A DNA stretch of 64,000 nucleotides from Streptomyces sp. NBC_01241 (GTDB lineage Bacteria > Actinomycetota > Actinomycetes > Streptomycetales > Streptomycetaceae), in the NCBI RefSeq assembly GCF_041435435.1, contig NZ_CP108494.1:6978501-7042500 (forward strand), given 5' to 3'. A program made the position numbers and the translations under genes. The notes beneath the pieces are model-generated. The model made no database searches and was not told the origin of the DNA. It saw only the letters and a program-made list of their open reading frames with translations. Positions 8,105 to 16,212 of this stretch are shown in pieces. Within the stretch, counting starts at the first letter, position 1. The number at the start of each line of letters is the position of its first letter.

Positions 8105-8515
8105 GTGATCAAGAAGATTATGGTCTCGGCAGCAGCCGCCGCCTCGATCGTCGGTGTCTGCGCTGCGATCGCCCCGCAGGCCATGGCCCTCGGTAACGAC
8201 GGTGGCACGACGTCGGTCAACGGCGACGGAGCCGTCCAGTCGTACGGCAACTCCGCCACCCACGGTGACTGGAGCCCGCAGTTCGCGCTCATCCAGGGCT
8301 CGCTCAACAAGCCTTGCATCGCCCTTCCGGCCAAGGCCAATGTCGGTTCGGTCCCCGGCGCCGTCCCGGTCTCGGTCCAGGACGTCAACGTCCTGGCCTC
8401 GCCGCAGAGCCAGCAGTGCACCGAGAACTCCACCCAGGCCAAGGGCGACGAGGCACTGTCGAACGTCCTGAGCGGCATCCCGGTCCTGTCCGGCAACGGC
8501 ACCGGCAACAACTAG
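8105..8515 (+). CDS. Rodlin
   Basis: Second intact rodlin (136 aa) with a signal peptide ending PQAMA and the blocks LGNDGGTTSVNGDGA, LIQGSLNKPC, NVLASPQSQQCTENS and GNGTGNN. GTG at 8105 follows AGAAGGAC. It is clearly paralogous to the rodlin at 6500, with which it would build the heteromeric rodlet fibrils known from Streptomyces. Transcription probably ends at the hairpin 8616-8675. Confidence 0.92.
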   Translation: MIKKIMVSAAAAASIVGVCAAIAPQAMALGNDGGTTSVNGDGAVQSYGNSATHGDWSPQFALIQGSLNKPCIALPAKANVGSVPGAVPVSVQDVNVLASPQSQQCTENSTQAKGDEALSNVLSGIPVLSGNGTGNN

Positions 8516-8615
8516 AACCGTAAGGCTCCGGTCGCTCGCCGGTGATTCCTCGGACCTGTCGAGGACGTCACCGTGTGCGGCTTCGAGCCCGCCTGCCCGC
8601 AGTGCGTGAAACACC

Positions 8616-8675
8616 GTGGGGCCGGCACATCCGCGCGGCAGCTGATCGTCGGCAGCCCGGATGTGCCGGCCCCAC
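8616..8675 (+). terminator. Hairpin downstream of second rodlin
   Basis: A perfect 17-bp inverted repeat (8616-8632 and 8659-8675) has a 26-base loop and starts 100 bp after the rodlin stop. Without a U tract it is a probable, not certain, terminator. Confidence 0.6.
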
Positions 8676-8769
8676 GCCGTGTGCGCCGGCCCCTCGAAGG
8701 GGCGGGCGGACTGGGCCGGTTGCCGTAGTGACGGCGGACGTAACCCGTTGCACCGGGTAGGGGCCACCC

Positions 8770-8961
8770 ATGGACCAGTACGACAGCCAACACCCCTGTG
8801 GTCGGCAGCGGCACGCACACGACGCCACACCCATCTACGACCGGCTGCTCGCCGAATGGCAGGCGACCCGCGGCGGACCGGAGCCGGCCCCTCCTGAGCG
8901 GCCCTGTGCGGGGAGCCGCGTGCCCTCCGCCCGTACGTCCGACGACGCCTTTGACGGGTGA
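8770..8961 (+). CDS. Small ORF of unknown function
   Basis: A 63-aa ORF with ATG at 8770 preceded by GTAGGGGCC. The sequence is hydrophilic (MDQYDSQHPCG start, TPIYDRLLAEWQ core) with no signal peptide or membrane segment. The TPIYDRLLAEWQ stretch has the look of a conserved helical motif, but I cannot assign a family. Codon usage is acceptable for the genome. It lies between a rodlin and a broken rodlin copy. Confidence 0.45.
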   Translation: MDQYDSQHPCGRQRHAHDATPIYDRLLAEWQATRGGPEPAPPERPCAGSRVPSARTSDDAFDG

Positions 8962-9077
8962 GGGGGCGCCTCCAACTGGTGCCGGATCGAACCCATTTGA
9001 GTGGTAGGCGCTAAACCGGCGCTTCCGTAGCGGGTTGATCAGTACGTTCCACAACGGGACGCTCCGAAAGGTGAAGC

Positions 9078-9265
9078 GTGATAAAGAAGATGATGACGGT
9101 CGGCGCAGCAGTGGCCGTGTCCTTGGTCGGTCTGTCCGCCGACGTGGTGCCCCGTCGGCCATGGCGATCGGCAACGACGGGGGCACCACGTCGGTCAACG
9201 GAAACGATGCCGTGGACTTGTTCGGCAAGAGCGTGACCCGGGGCACCGGCATCGGCAACAGCTGA
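9078..9265 (+). pseudogene. Degenerate third rodlin
   Basis: GTG at 9078 opens VIKKMMTVGAAVAVSLVGLS, matching rodlin signal peptides. A one-base deletion near 9150 then shifts the frame. The next frame continues AMAIGNDGGTTSVNGN and ends GTGIGNS with a stop at 9263-9265, but the central block of about 75-80 residues with both cysteines is missing. The original SD (GAAAGGTGAAGC) is still present. This is a rodlin copy broken by a frameshift and an internal deletion. Confidence 0.85.
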
Positions 9266-9423
9266 CACCCACGTGAATGCGGGCGATCGCGAGGCCCCCG
9301 CGGTCGCCCGCATTCCGGGGCACGGCACCACCGAGAAGCATCCGGAGCGCGGCCCCAGGGCTCCACGCATGACGATGCCCACCGTTCCACGGGAGCGGTG
9401 GGCATCCGGCGTACCGGGGCGGC

Positions 9424-9924
9424 TCAGCCCAGGCTGCGTGCCGGAAGGACACAGTGCGCGGAGGTCATGATGACCTCCACGTCGGCTGCGAACGACCGCA
9501 GCAGTTCCTCGCTGACCGGCCGGCCCGGCGTTCCTTCGGGCCAGGGACGGGTGGCGAACATCGTGTGCACCTCGCCCCGCTGCTCGGCCGCGGCCAGCCA
9601 CTCGGGCGGTGCGGGGTACTGCGCCGTGAAGTGAGGCAGCGTCAGTACGGCCTGACCGGCCTGGACGAGCAGCTTCACCGGGAGGCCCGGTGTCTCGGCG
9701 GCGTACACCGGGCCGGCGCCGACCGGAAGTCCGCTGCGGTCCAGGGCCACGCGCATCGCGGCCTCACCGACGGCCGGGCCGTCCGTCCCGTCGCCGAGCG
9801 AGTAGACGAGGAGGAAGGCGACGTCGGAACCGCCGTCGGGGTGTTCACCGCTCCACCCGATCAGTGTGATCGTGCCCAAATGGGCGTGGGTGAACGCGCC
9901 GGTGACGGTCTGGCGTGAGGTCAT
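9424..9924 (-). CDS. DUF5949-type protein
   Basis: A 166-aa soluble protein beginning MTSRQTVTGAF at 9924. Segments such as TLIGWSGEHPDGG, VAFLLVYSLGDG and TRPWPEGTPGRPVSEE match my recollection of the Streptomyces-restricted DUF5949 family, whose function is unknown. An upstream in-frame start would add 33 residues of poor codon usage, so I use the internal ATG. It stands alone, with no neighbour that suggests a role. Confidence 0.75.
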   Translation of the reverse strand: MTSRQTVTGAFTHAHLGTITLIGWSGEHPDGGSDVAFLLVYSLGDGTDGPAVGEAAMRVALDRSGLPVGAGPVYAAETPGLPVKLLVQAGQAVLTLPHFTAQYPAPPEWLAAAEQRGEVHTMFATRPWPEGTPGRPVSEELLRSFAADVEVIMTSAHCVLPARSLG

Positions 9925-10166
9925 GCTCGGCACCCTAACGGCCTGAGACCGGTCGTTGTGCATGAATATCACCTGATCGAGGGAGATTTGCGGATATCTT
10001 CGATGAATGCGGTCGAAGCGCACTCCGGGAGGCGGGGCCGGCGGACGGTGTGGATAAATGTGTTGACGCCGCCCGATGGCCGCGGACTATCGTGTGCAGC
10101 GTTCCGGACGGCGGGGAAGAACCGCCGGTGTCGGGCCCGTGCTTGAACCAGGAGGTGAGGACATTG

Positions 10167-10238
10167 ATGACTGTCGTTGCGATGGGCGTTGCCCACAACC
10201 AGAAGAGCATCATTCCCACCCCCGTGGTCGCCGGCTGA
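10167..10238 (+). CDS. Possible leader peptide upstream of rsgA (23 aa)
   Basis: A very strong Shine-Dalgarno (AGGAGGTGAGG, 10150-10160) precedes overlapping TTG (10164) and ATG (10167) starts of a 23-codon ORF, MTVVAMGVAHNQKSIIPTPV plus VAG and stop. The SD quality is far better than expected by chance in a non-coding stretch. The ORF ends 113 bp before the called RsgA start, so it may be a leader peptide. The remaining intergenic DNA (9925-10350) contains an unusual pyrimidine-rich tract at 10290-10340. Confidence 0.5.
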   Translation: MTVVAMGVAHNQKSIIPTPVVAG

Positions 10239-10350
10239 CTTCTCCTCAACTCACCGCGCTTGTACGCGCTTGCCGGGGCCACCCTGTGAAGGGTTTCCCT
10301 TGTCTTTCCCGTCTTCCTCGTCTCTTTCTTCTTCTCTTCAGGGCGCGTCC

Positions 10351-11475
10351 GTGTCGCATCCGCTGTCCCCGTACGGCTGGGACGACGACTGGGCCGCCGC
10401 ATTCGCTCCGTACGCCGAGCAGGGCCTGCTGCCCGGACGCGTGGTGCGGGTGGACCGCGGGCAGTGCGACGTGGTCACCCCGTACGGCACGCTGCGGGCC
10501 GACACCGCCTTCGTCGTCCCGCGCGATCCGATGCGGATCGTCTGCACGGGCGACTGGGTCGCCGTCGACCCCGACGGAGACCCGCAATTCGTACGGACGC
10601 TGCTCCCGCGGCGTACGGCCTTCGTCCGCTCGACGTCGTCGCAGCGCTCCGAAGGGCAGGTGCTCGCCACCAACGTCGACCACATCGCCATCTGTGTCTC
10701 CCTCGCCGTGGAGCTGGACCTGGGGCGGGTGGAGCGCTTCCTCGCGCTCGCCATGTCCAGCTCCGGCGGCGACGCGCTGCTGCGCGACGGGGCGTCCGCC
10801 GCGGATGGCGCCGCCCAGCCGATCGTGGTGCTGACCAAGGCCGATCTGGTGCCGGACACCGCCACGCTGGCGTACCTCGTCCAGGACGTCGAGGCCATCG
10901 CGCCCGGTGTGCAGGTGCTGACCGTCAGCTCCGCCACGGGGGAGGGGCTCGATGTGTTCGCCGCCATCGTCTCGGGCGGCACGAGTGTGCTGCTCGGGGC
11001 GTCCGGCGCGGGCAAGTCGACCCTCGCCAACACCCTGCTCGGCCGCGATGTGATGGAGGTGCAGGCCGCCCGGGACGTCGACGGCAAGGGCCGGCACACC
11101 ACCACGACCCGCAATCTCCTGGTTCTGCCCTCCGGGGGCGTACTGATCGACACCCCCGGGCTGCGCGGGGTCGGCCTCTGGGACGCGGAGACCGGTGTCG
11201 GCCAGCTCTTCTCCGAGATCGAGGAGCTGGCCGAGCGGTGCCGGTTCCAGGACTGCGCCCACCTGTCGGAGCCCGGCTGCGCGGTGCTCGCCGCGGTCGA
11301 GGACGGTTCGCTGCCCGAGCGGCGCCTCGACAGCTTCCGCAAGCTGCTCCGCGAGAACCAGCGCATCGTCGCCAAGACCGATGCCCGGGTGCGGTCCGAA
11401 ATGCTGCGTGAATGGAAGCGCAAGGGGGCCGAGGGCCGGGCGGCCATGGACGCGAAGCGGGGCCGGCTGCGGTAG
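10351..11475 (+). CDS. rsgA: Ribosome small-subunit-dependent GTPase RsgA
   Basis: Circularly permuted GTPase (374 aa) that checks and releases maturation factors from the 30S subunit. An N-terminal OB-fold precedes G4 TKAD, then G1 GASGAGKST, G3 DTPG and the C-terminal zinc finger with Cys/His spacing in CRFQDCAHLSEPGC. GTG at 10351 is called because the codons before it are T-rich at third positions. A TTG at 10300 with GAAGGG upstream would add 17 residues and is a fair alternative. A 23-codon ORF with a strong SD precedes the gene. Confidence 0.88.
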   Translation: MSHPLSPYGWDDDWAAAFAPYAEQGLLPGRVVRVDRGQCDVVTPYGTLRADTAFVVPRDPMRIVCTGDWVAVDPDGDPQFVRTLLPRRTAFVRSTSSQRSEGQVLATNVDHIAICVSLAVELDLGRVERFLALAMSSSGGDALLRDGASAADGAAQPIVVLTKADLVPDTATLAYLVQDVEAIAPGVQVLTVSSATGEGLDVFAAIVSGGTSVLLGASGAGKSTLANTLLGRDVMEVQAARDVDGKGRHTTTTRNLLVLPSGGVLIDTPGLRGVGLWDAETGVGQLFSEIEELAERCRFQDCAHLSEPGCAVLAAVEDGSLPERRLDSFRKLLRENQRIVAKTDARVRSEMLREWKRKGAEGRAAMDAKRGRLR

Positions 11476-11560
11476 CCGCAGCCGGCGGGGCCCCTGGACT
11501 CGGTAGACGTCCGAAAACCGCGAGTGCGGTACCGGGAGGTGCCGCACACTGGACGGTGTG

Positions 11561-12922
11561 ATGGACGAACAGACCAGGTACGAGGCGGTGAGCAGCCGCG
11601 ATGCCCGATTCGACGGGGAGTTCTTCTTCGCCGTCGAAACGACCGGCATCTACTGCCGGCCGAGCTGCCCCGCCGTCACGCCCAAGCGGAAGAACGTCCG
11701 GTTCTTCCCGACCGCGGCCGCCGCGCAGGGCAACGGCTTCCGGGCATGCAGGCGCTGCCGCCCGGACGCCGTGCCCGGCTCCGCCGACTGGAACGTGCGG
11801 GCCGATGTCGTCGGCCGTGCCATGCGGATGATCGGCGACGGTGTCGTCGACCGGGAGGGCGTGCCCGGTCTTGCCCACCGGCTCGGCTACAGCTCACGCC
11901 AGGTGCAGCGGCAACTCAACGCCGAGCTGGGTGCCGGGCCCGTCGCGCTCGCCCGCGCCCAGCGGGCCCACACCGCACGTGTGCTGCTCCAGACGACCAC
12001 GCTGCCCGTGACGGAGATCGCCTTCGCGTCCGGATTCGCCAGCGTGCGCCAGTTCAACGACACGATCCGGCAGATCTACGCCCGTACGCCCAGCGCCCTG
12101 CGGGCCGAGGCCGGTACGGGGCTGGGAGCGGCGGTACGGGAGGCGCGGACCACCGGGGTCCCGCTGCGGCTCGCCCACCGGGGGCCGTACGCGGCCCGCG
12201 AGGCCTTCGATCTGCTGGCCGGCGAGACGGTCGCCCGGATCGAGGAGGTCAGTGGCGAGCCGGGCAGGCGCACCTACCGGCGCACCCTGCGGCTGCCGTA
12301 CGGGACGGGCATCGTGGCCGTCGACGAGCGGTCCGCCGGGCCCTGGCTGGATGCCCGGATCCACCTGACGGACCTGCGGGATCTGACGACGGCCGTGCAG
12401 CGGCTGCGGCGCCTCTTCGACCTGGACGCCGATCCGTACGCCGTCGACGAGCGGCTCGGCGCCGACCCGCGCCTGGCACCGGGCGTCGCCGCCCGCCCGG
12501 GGCTGCGCTCGCCGGGCGCCGCCGACCCGGAGGAGTTCGCCGTACGGACGCTGGTGGGCAGGCCGAACGCGGAGCGGCTCGTGGAGGCGTACGGGAAGGT
12601 TGTCGACGTCCCCTGCGGAGGGCTCACGCATGTGTTCCCCGAGCCCGGGGTGCTGGCCGGTGCGGTGGACGACCCGGCGCTCCGGGCGCTGGCGGCCGCG
12701 CTCGCCGACGGGGACGTACGGCTCGATGCCGGGGCCGACCGCGACGAGGCCGAGCGGGCACTGCTGCGGCTGCCGGGGATCGCACCGGCAGCGGCGGCAC
12801 TCATCAGGATGCGGGCGCTCGGCGACCCCGACGTGGACCCGGAGGGCAGGCCCGCGTCGGAGCGGTGGCGGCCGTGGCGTTCGTACGCCGCGCGCCACCT
12901 GAGCCTCTTGGGCCTGCCCTAG
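11561..12922 (+). CDS. Ada-AlkA fusion: methylphosphotriester transferase/regulator with altered glycosylase domain
   Basis: 453 aa with three modules. Residues about 10-75 are the Ada zinc/methyl-acceptor domain (YCRPSCPA and CRRCRPD cysteines). About 85-180 is an AraC-type DNA-binding domain. The rest is an AlkA-like 3-methyladenine glycosylase. The glycosylase half looks abnormal: the usual GQQVSVAAARTL-like segment is shortened to VGRPNAERL, the helix-hairpin-helix reads PGIAPAAAALI without its usual tryptophan, and the region after LGDPDV that normally carries the catalytic aspartate is replaced by DPEGRP. The protein is about 40 residues shorter than I expect for the family. Methyl sensing should work; base excision is doubtful. 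Confidence 0.88.
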   Translation: MDEQTRYEAVSSRDARFDGEFFFAVETTGIYCRPSCPAVTPKRKNVRFFPTAAAAQGNGFRACRRCRPDAVPGSADWNVRADVVGRAMRMIGDGVVDREGVPGLAHRLGYSSRQVQRQLNAELGAGPVALARAQRAHTARVLLQTTTLPVTEIAFASGFASVRQFNDTIRQIYARTPSALRAEAGTGLGAAVREARTTGVPLRLAHRGPYAAREAFDLLAGETVARIEEVSGEPGRRTYRRTLRLPYGTGIVAVDERSAGPWLDARIHLTDLRDLTTAVQRLRRLFDLDADPYAVDERLGADPRLAPGVAARPGLRSPGAADPEEFAVRTLVGRPNAERLVEAYGKVVDVPCGGLTHVFPEPGVLAGAVDDPALRALAAALADGDVRLDAGADRDEAERALLRLPGIAPAAAALIRMRALGDPDVDPEGRPASERWRPWRSYAARHLSLLGLP

Positions 12923-12953
12923 GTGTATTGCCCCGTGAAGTCGGTGACGGATT

Positions 12954-15347
12954 TCAGGCGGGCAGGCCCCAGCGTGGTGCGGGCTCGTTCGCCGTCACCG
13001 GGCGGATGGTGAGATCCGGGCGGTCGCCCTTGGCCGTGATCAGCGCCGAGTCGCCCGTGCGCAGGTGGATACGGACCGTACCGTCGGCCAACTCCTCGTG
13101 CTCCAGCGGGCGTCCGTGCCGGTCGCGGATCGCGACTGCACCCTCGATGCCATGGCGTACGACGCACGGCGCGCCCGCCTCGCTGGTCACCCGTACCCAG
13201 CGGGTCCGGCCCTCTTCGCGTACCGCGCTCAGCAGGAACGCGCCCTGGGTGCGGAAGTCATGGACGGTCAACTCCCGCCAGGCGGCGGGCAGAGCCGGGA
13301 AGACCCTGATCGTGCCGCCCCACGACTGGCACACCATGTCGTGCAGCGACTGGGCCGCCGAGAGCGGGGTCTCGATGACCGGGCCCGACTCCTTGTACAT
13401 GGTGTTCGCCTGGATGAACCGGCTCATCAGCTGCCCGAGGTACTTCAGCGCGTCCTCGCCCTTGCCGAGCAGCGCGGACATCGACGCGGCGCCGGTGAAG
13501 GTGTAGCCCTGCAAGGCGCCTTCGAAGCCCACCCAGTGGGCGAGGGACCTCTCGATCAGGGCGCGTTCGTCGGGCGTCGCGCCCGTCAGCTCGTACAGCG
13601 GGTACACCGCGAGCATGTGCGAGTAGTGGCGGTGCGACATCGCGAACGGCACCCCGGCGCCGATCATGAAGCCGTTCGCGTCGACCGGGTACGGCGCGAG
13701 CCTGGCCAGGACCTCCTGCCAGCGGGCGGTCAGCGGGTCGTGGACGCCGAGCTGCTCCGCCGAGTCCAGCAGGGTGCGGCAGCCCCAGCGCAGCAGCATC
13801 AGGTCGTAGTTGCAGTCGGGGGCGTTGACGCCGTACTCGGGGGAGAACGTCGCCGGGAGATGCAGCTTGCCGTCCGCGCCGGGCGTCAGGAAATGCAGGT
13901 AGTAGTTGACGGCCTTGCGCAGCAACGGGAAGAGCGTGTCGCGCAGGATCGACTCGTCCATGGTGTGGCGGTAGGAGAGCCATACGTTGTGCAGTGCCCA
14001 GGTCAGATTGCCGACCTCGGGGGTGGGCGGGTCCTGGCCGGGGATGCCGACGCCGAAGCCGCCGTCGGGGACCGACGCCCCGTTGACCAGCTGGGGGTCG
14101 GTGGTGCGGGGCATGCCGGCCGAATCCGCCCGGTAGGGGGCGGCGACCTCGCGGGAGAGCTGGTCGCGGAATTCGCTCAGGGCGCGGGTGACGGCGTCCA
14201 GCTCCAGGTGGTTGGAGCCGTGGATCAGCCAGTACTCCAGCTGGACGTTGAGGTTCCACCAGGTGTTCGGCCAGGGCGTGGGCTCCAGCCAGGGGCCGGA
14301 GGTGGCCATCACGGGCGCGTCCTTGCGGGCCGCCGACGCCGTTTTGTACAGCTGGATCCAGTAGAAGCGCTGCAGCCGGGCGTCGGGCAGGGACAGGAAG
14401 CTCTTCCGGTAGAACCGGTCCCACCAGGTGCGATGGGGCGCCGCCAGCGGACCGTACGGGAGCGCGGAGGCGGTCTTCACGGTGCGCAGCGCACGGTCGC
14501 GGGCCGTCGTCGTGGGGTGGGAGTGCGCGACCGTGACATACAGGGTGCGGGTGGTGCCCCTGGTGCGCTCGCGCCAGGCGGTGACGTGGTGGCCGCCCGC
14601 GAGCAGCGGCTGGACGGCGGCGGTGGTCCCGGCGTGCTGTTCGGTGACCGCGGGAGGGTTGCCGGTGTAACCGTCCGGCAGGGGCTTGAAAGCGGCCCTC
14701 GGGCTGATCGCGTCGGCGGGGTGGAAGACCCACCGGAAGTCCCGCTCGCCCGCGCTCGGGGTGACCTCCACGGCCAGCAGGTCGCTGGAGGAGTGGACGA
14801 AGGCCCGGAGCTTCAGGGTGCCCGCGGTGGTGGTGATCGTGCCTTCGAGTTCGGCGGTGCGCAGCCGCATCCACCACTCGATGCCCGTGATGGTACCGGC
14901 CGGTTCCAGGGTGAAATGGCCGATCGGGAGGCGGGCGAGGCCGAAGAGGGAGCCGAACTCGGGGCGGTGGTCCTGGACCTCGGAGTGCTGGACGTTGAAG
15001 CGGACGGCCGTGGTGGTGGCGCCGGGCTCGGCGTAGATACCGGAGCCGAGGCGGCCGTTGCCCAGGTACGGGCCCTCGTACCAGGTCTTCGGGAGCTTCT
15101 GCCAGAGCAGGTCGGCGTCGTCCAGGACCGTGCGCCAGGCGTCGTCGGGGGAGTGGACGGTGACGGGGGCCGGGGCGGTCGTCGCCGGGGCGCCGGGGGT
15201 GGCCGCCCGGGCGGGGACGGTCGCCGCGCCGCCCACCACGAGCGCGCCGCCGATCGCACTGCCGGTGGCGAGGACGCTTCTACGGGAGGGGGCCGGGGCT
15301 TCGCTGCGGCGGCGGGACGGGCGGTAGGGGTCCAGTGCTGGGGGCAA
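12954..15347 (-). CDS. Tat-exported GH95-like glycoside hydrolase
   Basis: A 797-aa exported enzyme. The N-terminus has a Tat signal (SRRSVLATGS followed by a hydrophobic stretch and ARA). The body resembles GH95 (alpha-L-fucosidase/alpha-L-galactosidase): paired asparagines in WWNLNVQLEYW, a glutamate in TFSPEYG and the HRHYSHMLAVYP motif match family active-site landmarks. Substrate is not settled by sequence. I use the TTG at 15347 because AGGAG lies seven bases upstream; a longer TTG start at 15383 has no SD. It is convergent with the Ada-AlkA gene, with only 31 bp between the stops. Confidence 0.78.
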   Translation of the reverse strand: MPPALDPYRPSRRRSEAPAPSRRSVLATGSAIGGALVVGGAATVPARAATPGAPATTAPAPVTVHSPDDAWRTVLDDADLLWQKLPKTWYEGPYLGNGRLGSGIYAEPGATTTAVRFNVQHSEVQDHRPEFGSLFGLARLPIGHFTLEPAGTITGIEWWMRLRTAELEGTITTTAGTLKLRAFVHSSSDLLAVEVTPSAGERDFRWVFHPADAISPRAAFKPLPDGYTGNPPAVTEQHAGTTAAVQPLLAGGHHVTAWRERTRGTTRTLYVTVAHSHPTTTARDRALRTVKTASALPYGPLAAPHRTWWDRFYRKSFLSLPDARLQRFYWIQLYKTASAARKDAPVMATSGPWLEPTPWPNTWWNLNVQLEYWLIHGSNHLELDAVTRALSEFRDQLSREVAAPYRADSAGMPRTTDPQLVNGASVPDGGFGVGIPGQDPPTPEVGNLTWALHNVWLSYRHTMDESILRDTLFPLLRKAVNYYLHFLTPGADGKLHLPATFSPEYGVNAPDCNYDLMLLRWGCRTLLDSAEQLGVHDPLTARWQEVLARLAPYPVDANGFMIGAGVPFAMSHRHYSHMLAVYPLYELTGATPDERALIERSLAHWVGFEGALQGYTFTGAASMSALLGKGEDALKYLGQLMSRFIQANTMYKESGPVIETPLSAAQSLHDMVCQSWGGTIRVFPALPAAWRELTVHDFRTQGAFLLSAVREEGRTRWVRVTSEAGAPCVVRHGIEGAVAIRDRHGRPLEHEELADGTVRIHLRTGDSALITAKGDRPDLTIRPVTANEPAPRWGLPA

Positions 15348-15507
15348 GGCTGTCTCCTGGCGACTCGTATGCAGGCACAACAATTCATCCGAGCTATTCC
15401 TTCAGGGAAGGTAGGCACGGGGCATCCTTGCGTCAATGGCGAGGGAGACATCCGATGTACTTCTGCCTATCTGGACTGCATCCACTTGGCTGTTCAGGGA
15501 GGCGCGG

Positions 15508-15990
15508 TCAGCTCCGGATCACCGTGGCCAGCCAGGCCCCCGTCACCAGCAGACACGCGAAGAGTTCGACGAGCACCGCGTAGCCCGTCGCCCGCATCAC
15601 CGAGCGGACCGATGCCCACCCCGCCCCGCTGCTGCCGAGCCGCAACCGCTCCGCCCCGTAGATCGCCCCCACATATCCGACGATCCCGCCCACCACCGGC
15701 ACCACGAAGAACCCCACGATCCCGCCGATCCCGCCCAGCATCAGCGTCTTGCGCGGCGCCCCCGACTCATGGGGGCGGCGCGGCGGCAGCAACAGCTTCA
15801 GCGCCTGGTTCACCAGCAGAAGTGCCGTGGCCCCGATGAGTACGCCCCAGGCGGCCGGAGTCATGTCGGTCAGCGCCCACCACAGCACGGCGGCCCAGAC
15901 GATCGCCTGCCCCGGAACCCCCGGCACCAGCACACCGACCAGGCCGAGGAACATGACCAGGCCGACGGCGACGAGTTGCCACACACCCAT
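15508..15990 (-). CDS. DUF456 membrane protein
   Basis: A 160-aa integral membrane protein with an N-terminal hydrophobic pair (MGVWQLVAVGLVMFLGLVGV onward) containing PGVPGQ, a basic loop PPRRPHESGAPRK, a glycine-rich hydrophobic stretch (GGIGGIVGFFVVPVVGGIVG) and a final membrane helix. The layout is typical of the DUF456 family, small multi-pass proteins of unknown function. No operon partner is obvious. Confidence 0.8.
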   Translation of the reverse strand: MGVWQLVAVGLVMFLGLVGVLVPGVPGQAIVWAAVLWWALTDMTPAAWGVLIGATALLLVNQALKLLLPPRRPHESGAPRKTLMLGGIGGIVGFFVVPVVGGIVGYVGAIYGAERLRLGSSGAGWASVRSVMRATGYAVLVELFACLLVTGAWLATVIRS

Positions 15991-16115
15991 CTGACCAGCG
16001 TGCCGGAGTCCGGCCGGTCCCGCCCGTCAGCGCGGCCCCGGGCAAAGGCCGTCGACGCAGCCCGGGGCCGTAACGGCACGGCGCGAACACCGTGCCGGGG
16101 CACCGGCGATGCCTG

Positions 16116-16169
16116 GCGACGCGACGCGACGCGACGCGACGTGCCCGTGACGTGACGTGACGTCACGGG
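16116..16169. repeat. GCGAC and GTGAC pentanucleotide repeats with terminator-like hairpin
   Basis: Five perfect GCGAC units occupy 16116-16140. Then 16144-16153 and 16160-16169 form a perfect 10-bp inverted repeat around GTGAC units. The hairpin lies 44 bp downstream of the minus-strand regulator gene end and may terminate it. The repeat array is a short simple-sequence tract. Confidence 0.6.
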
Positions 16170-16212
16170 GGCAGGCCGGGACGGGACGAAGTCTGCCGGG
16201 AGGGGCGCCGGC

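Noticed and set aside
12919..13167. Short minus-strand ORF at the Ada-AlkA/GH95 junction
   Set aside because: It is an alternative frame of the GH95-like gene end without an SD.
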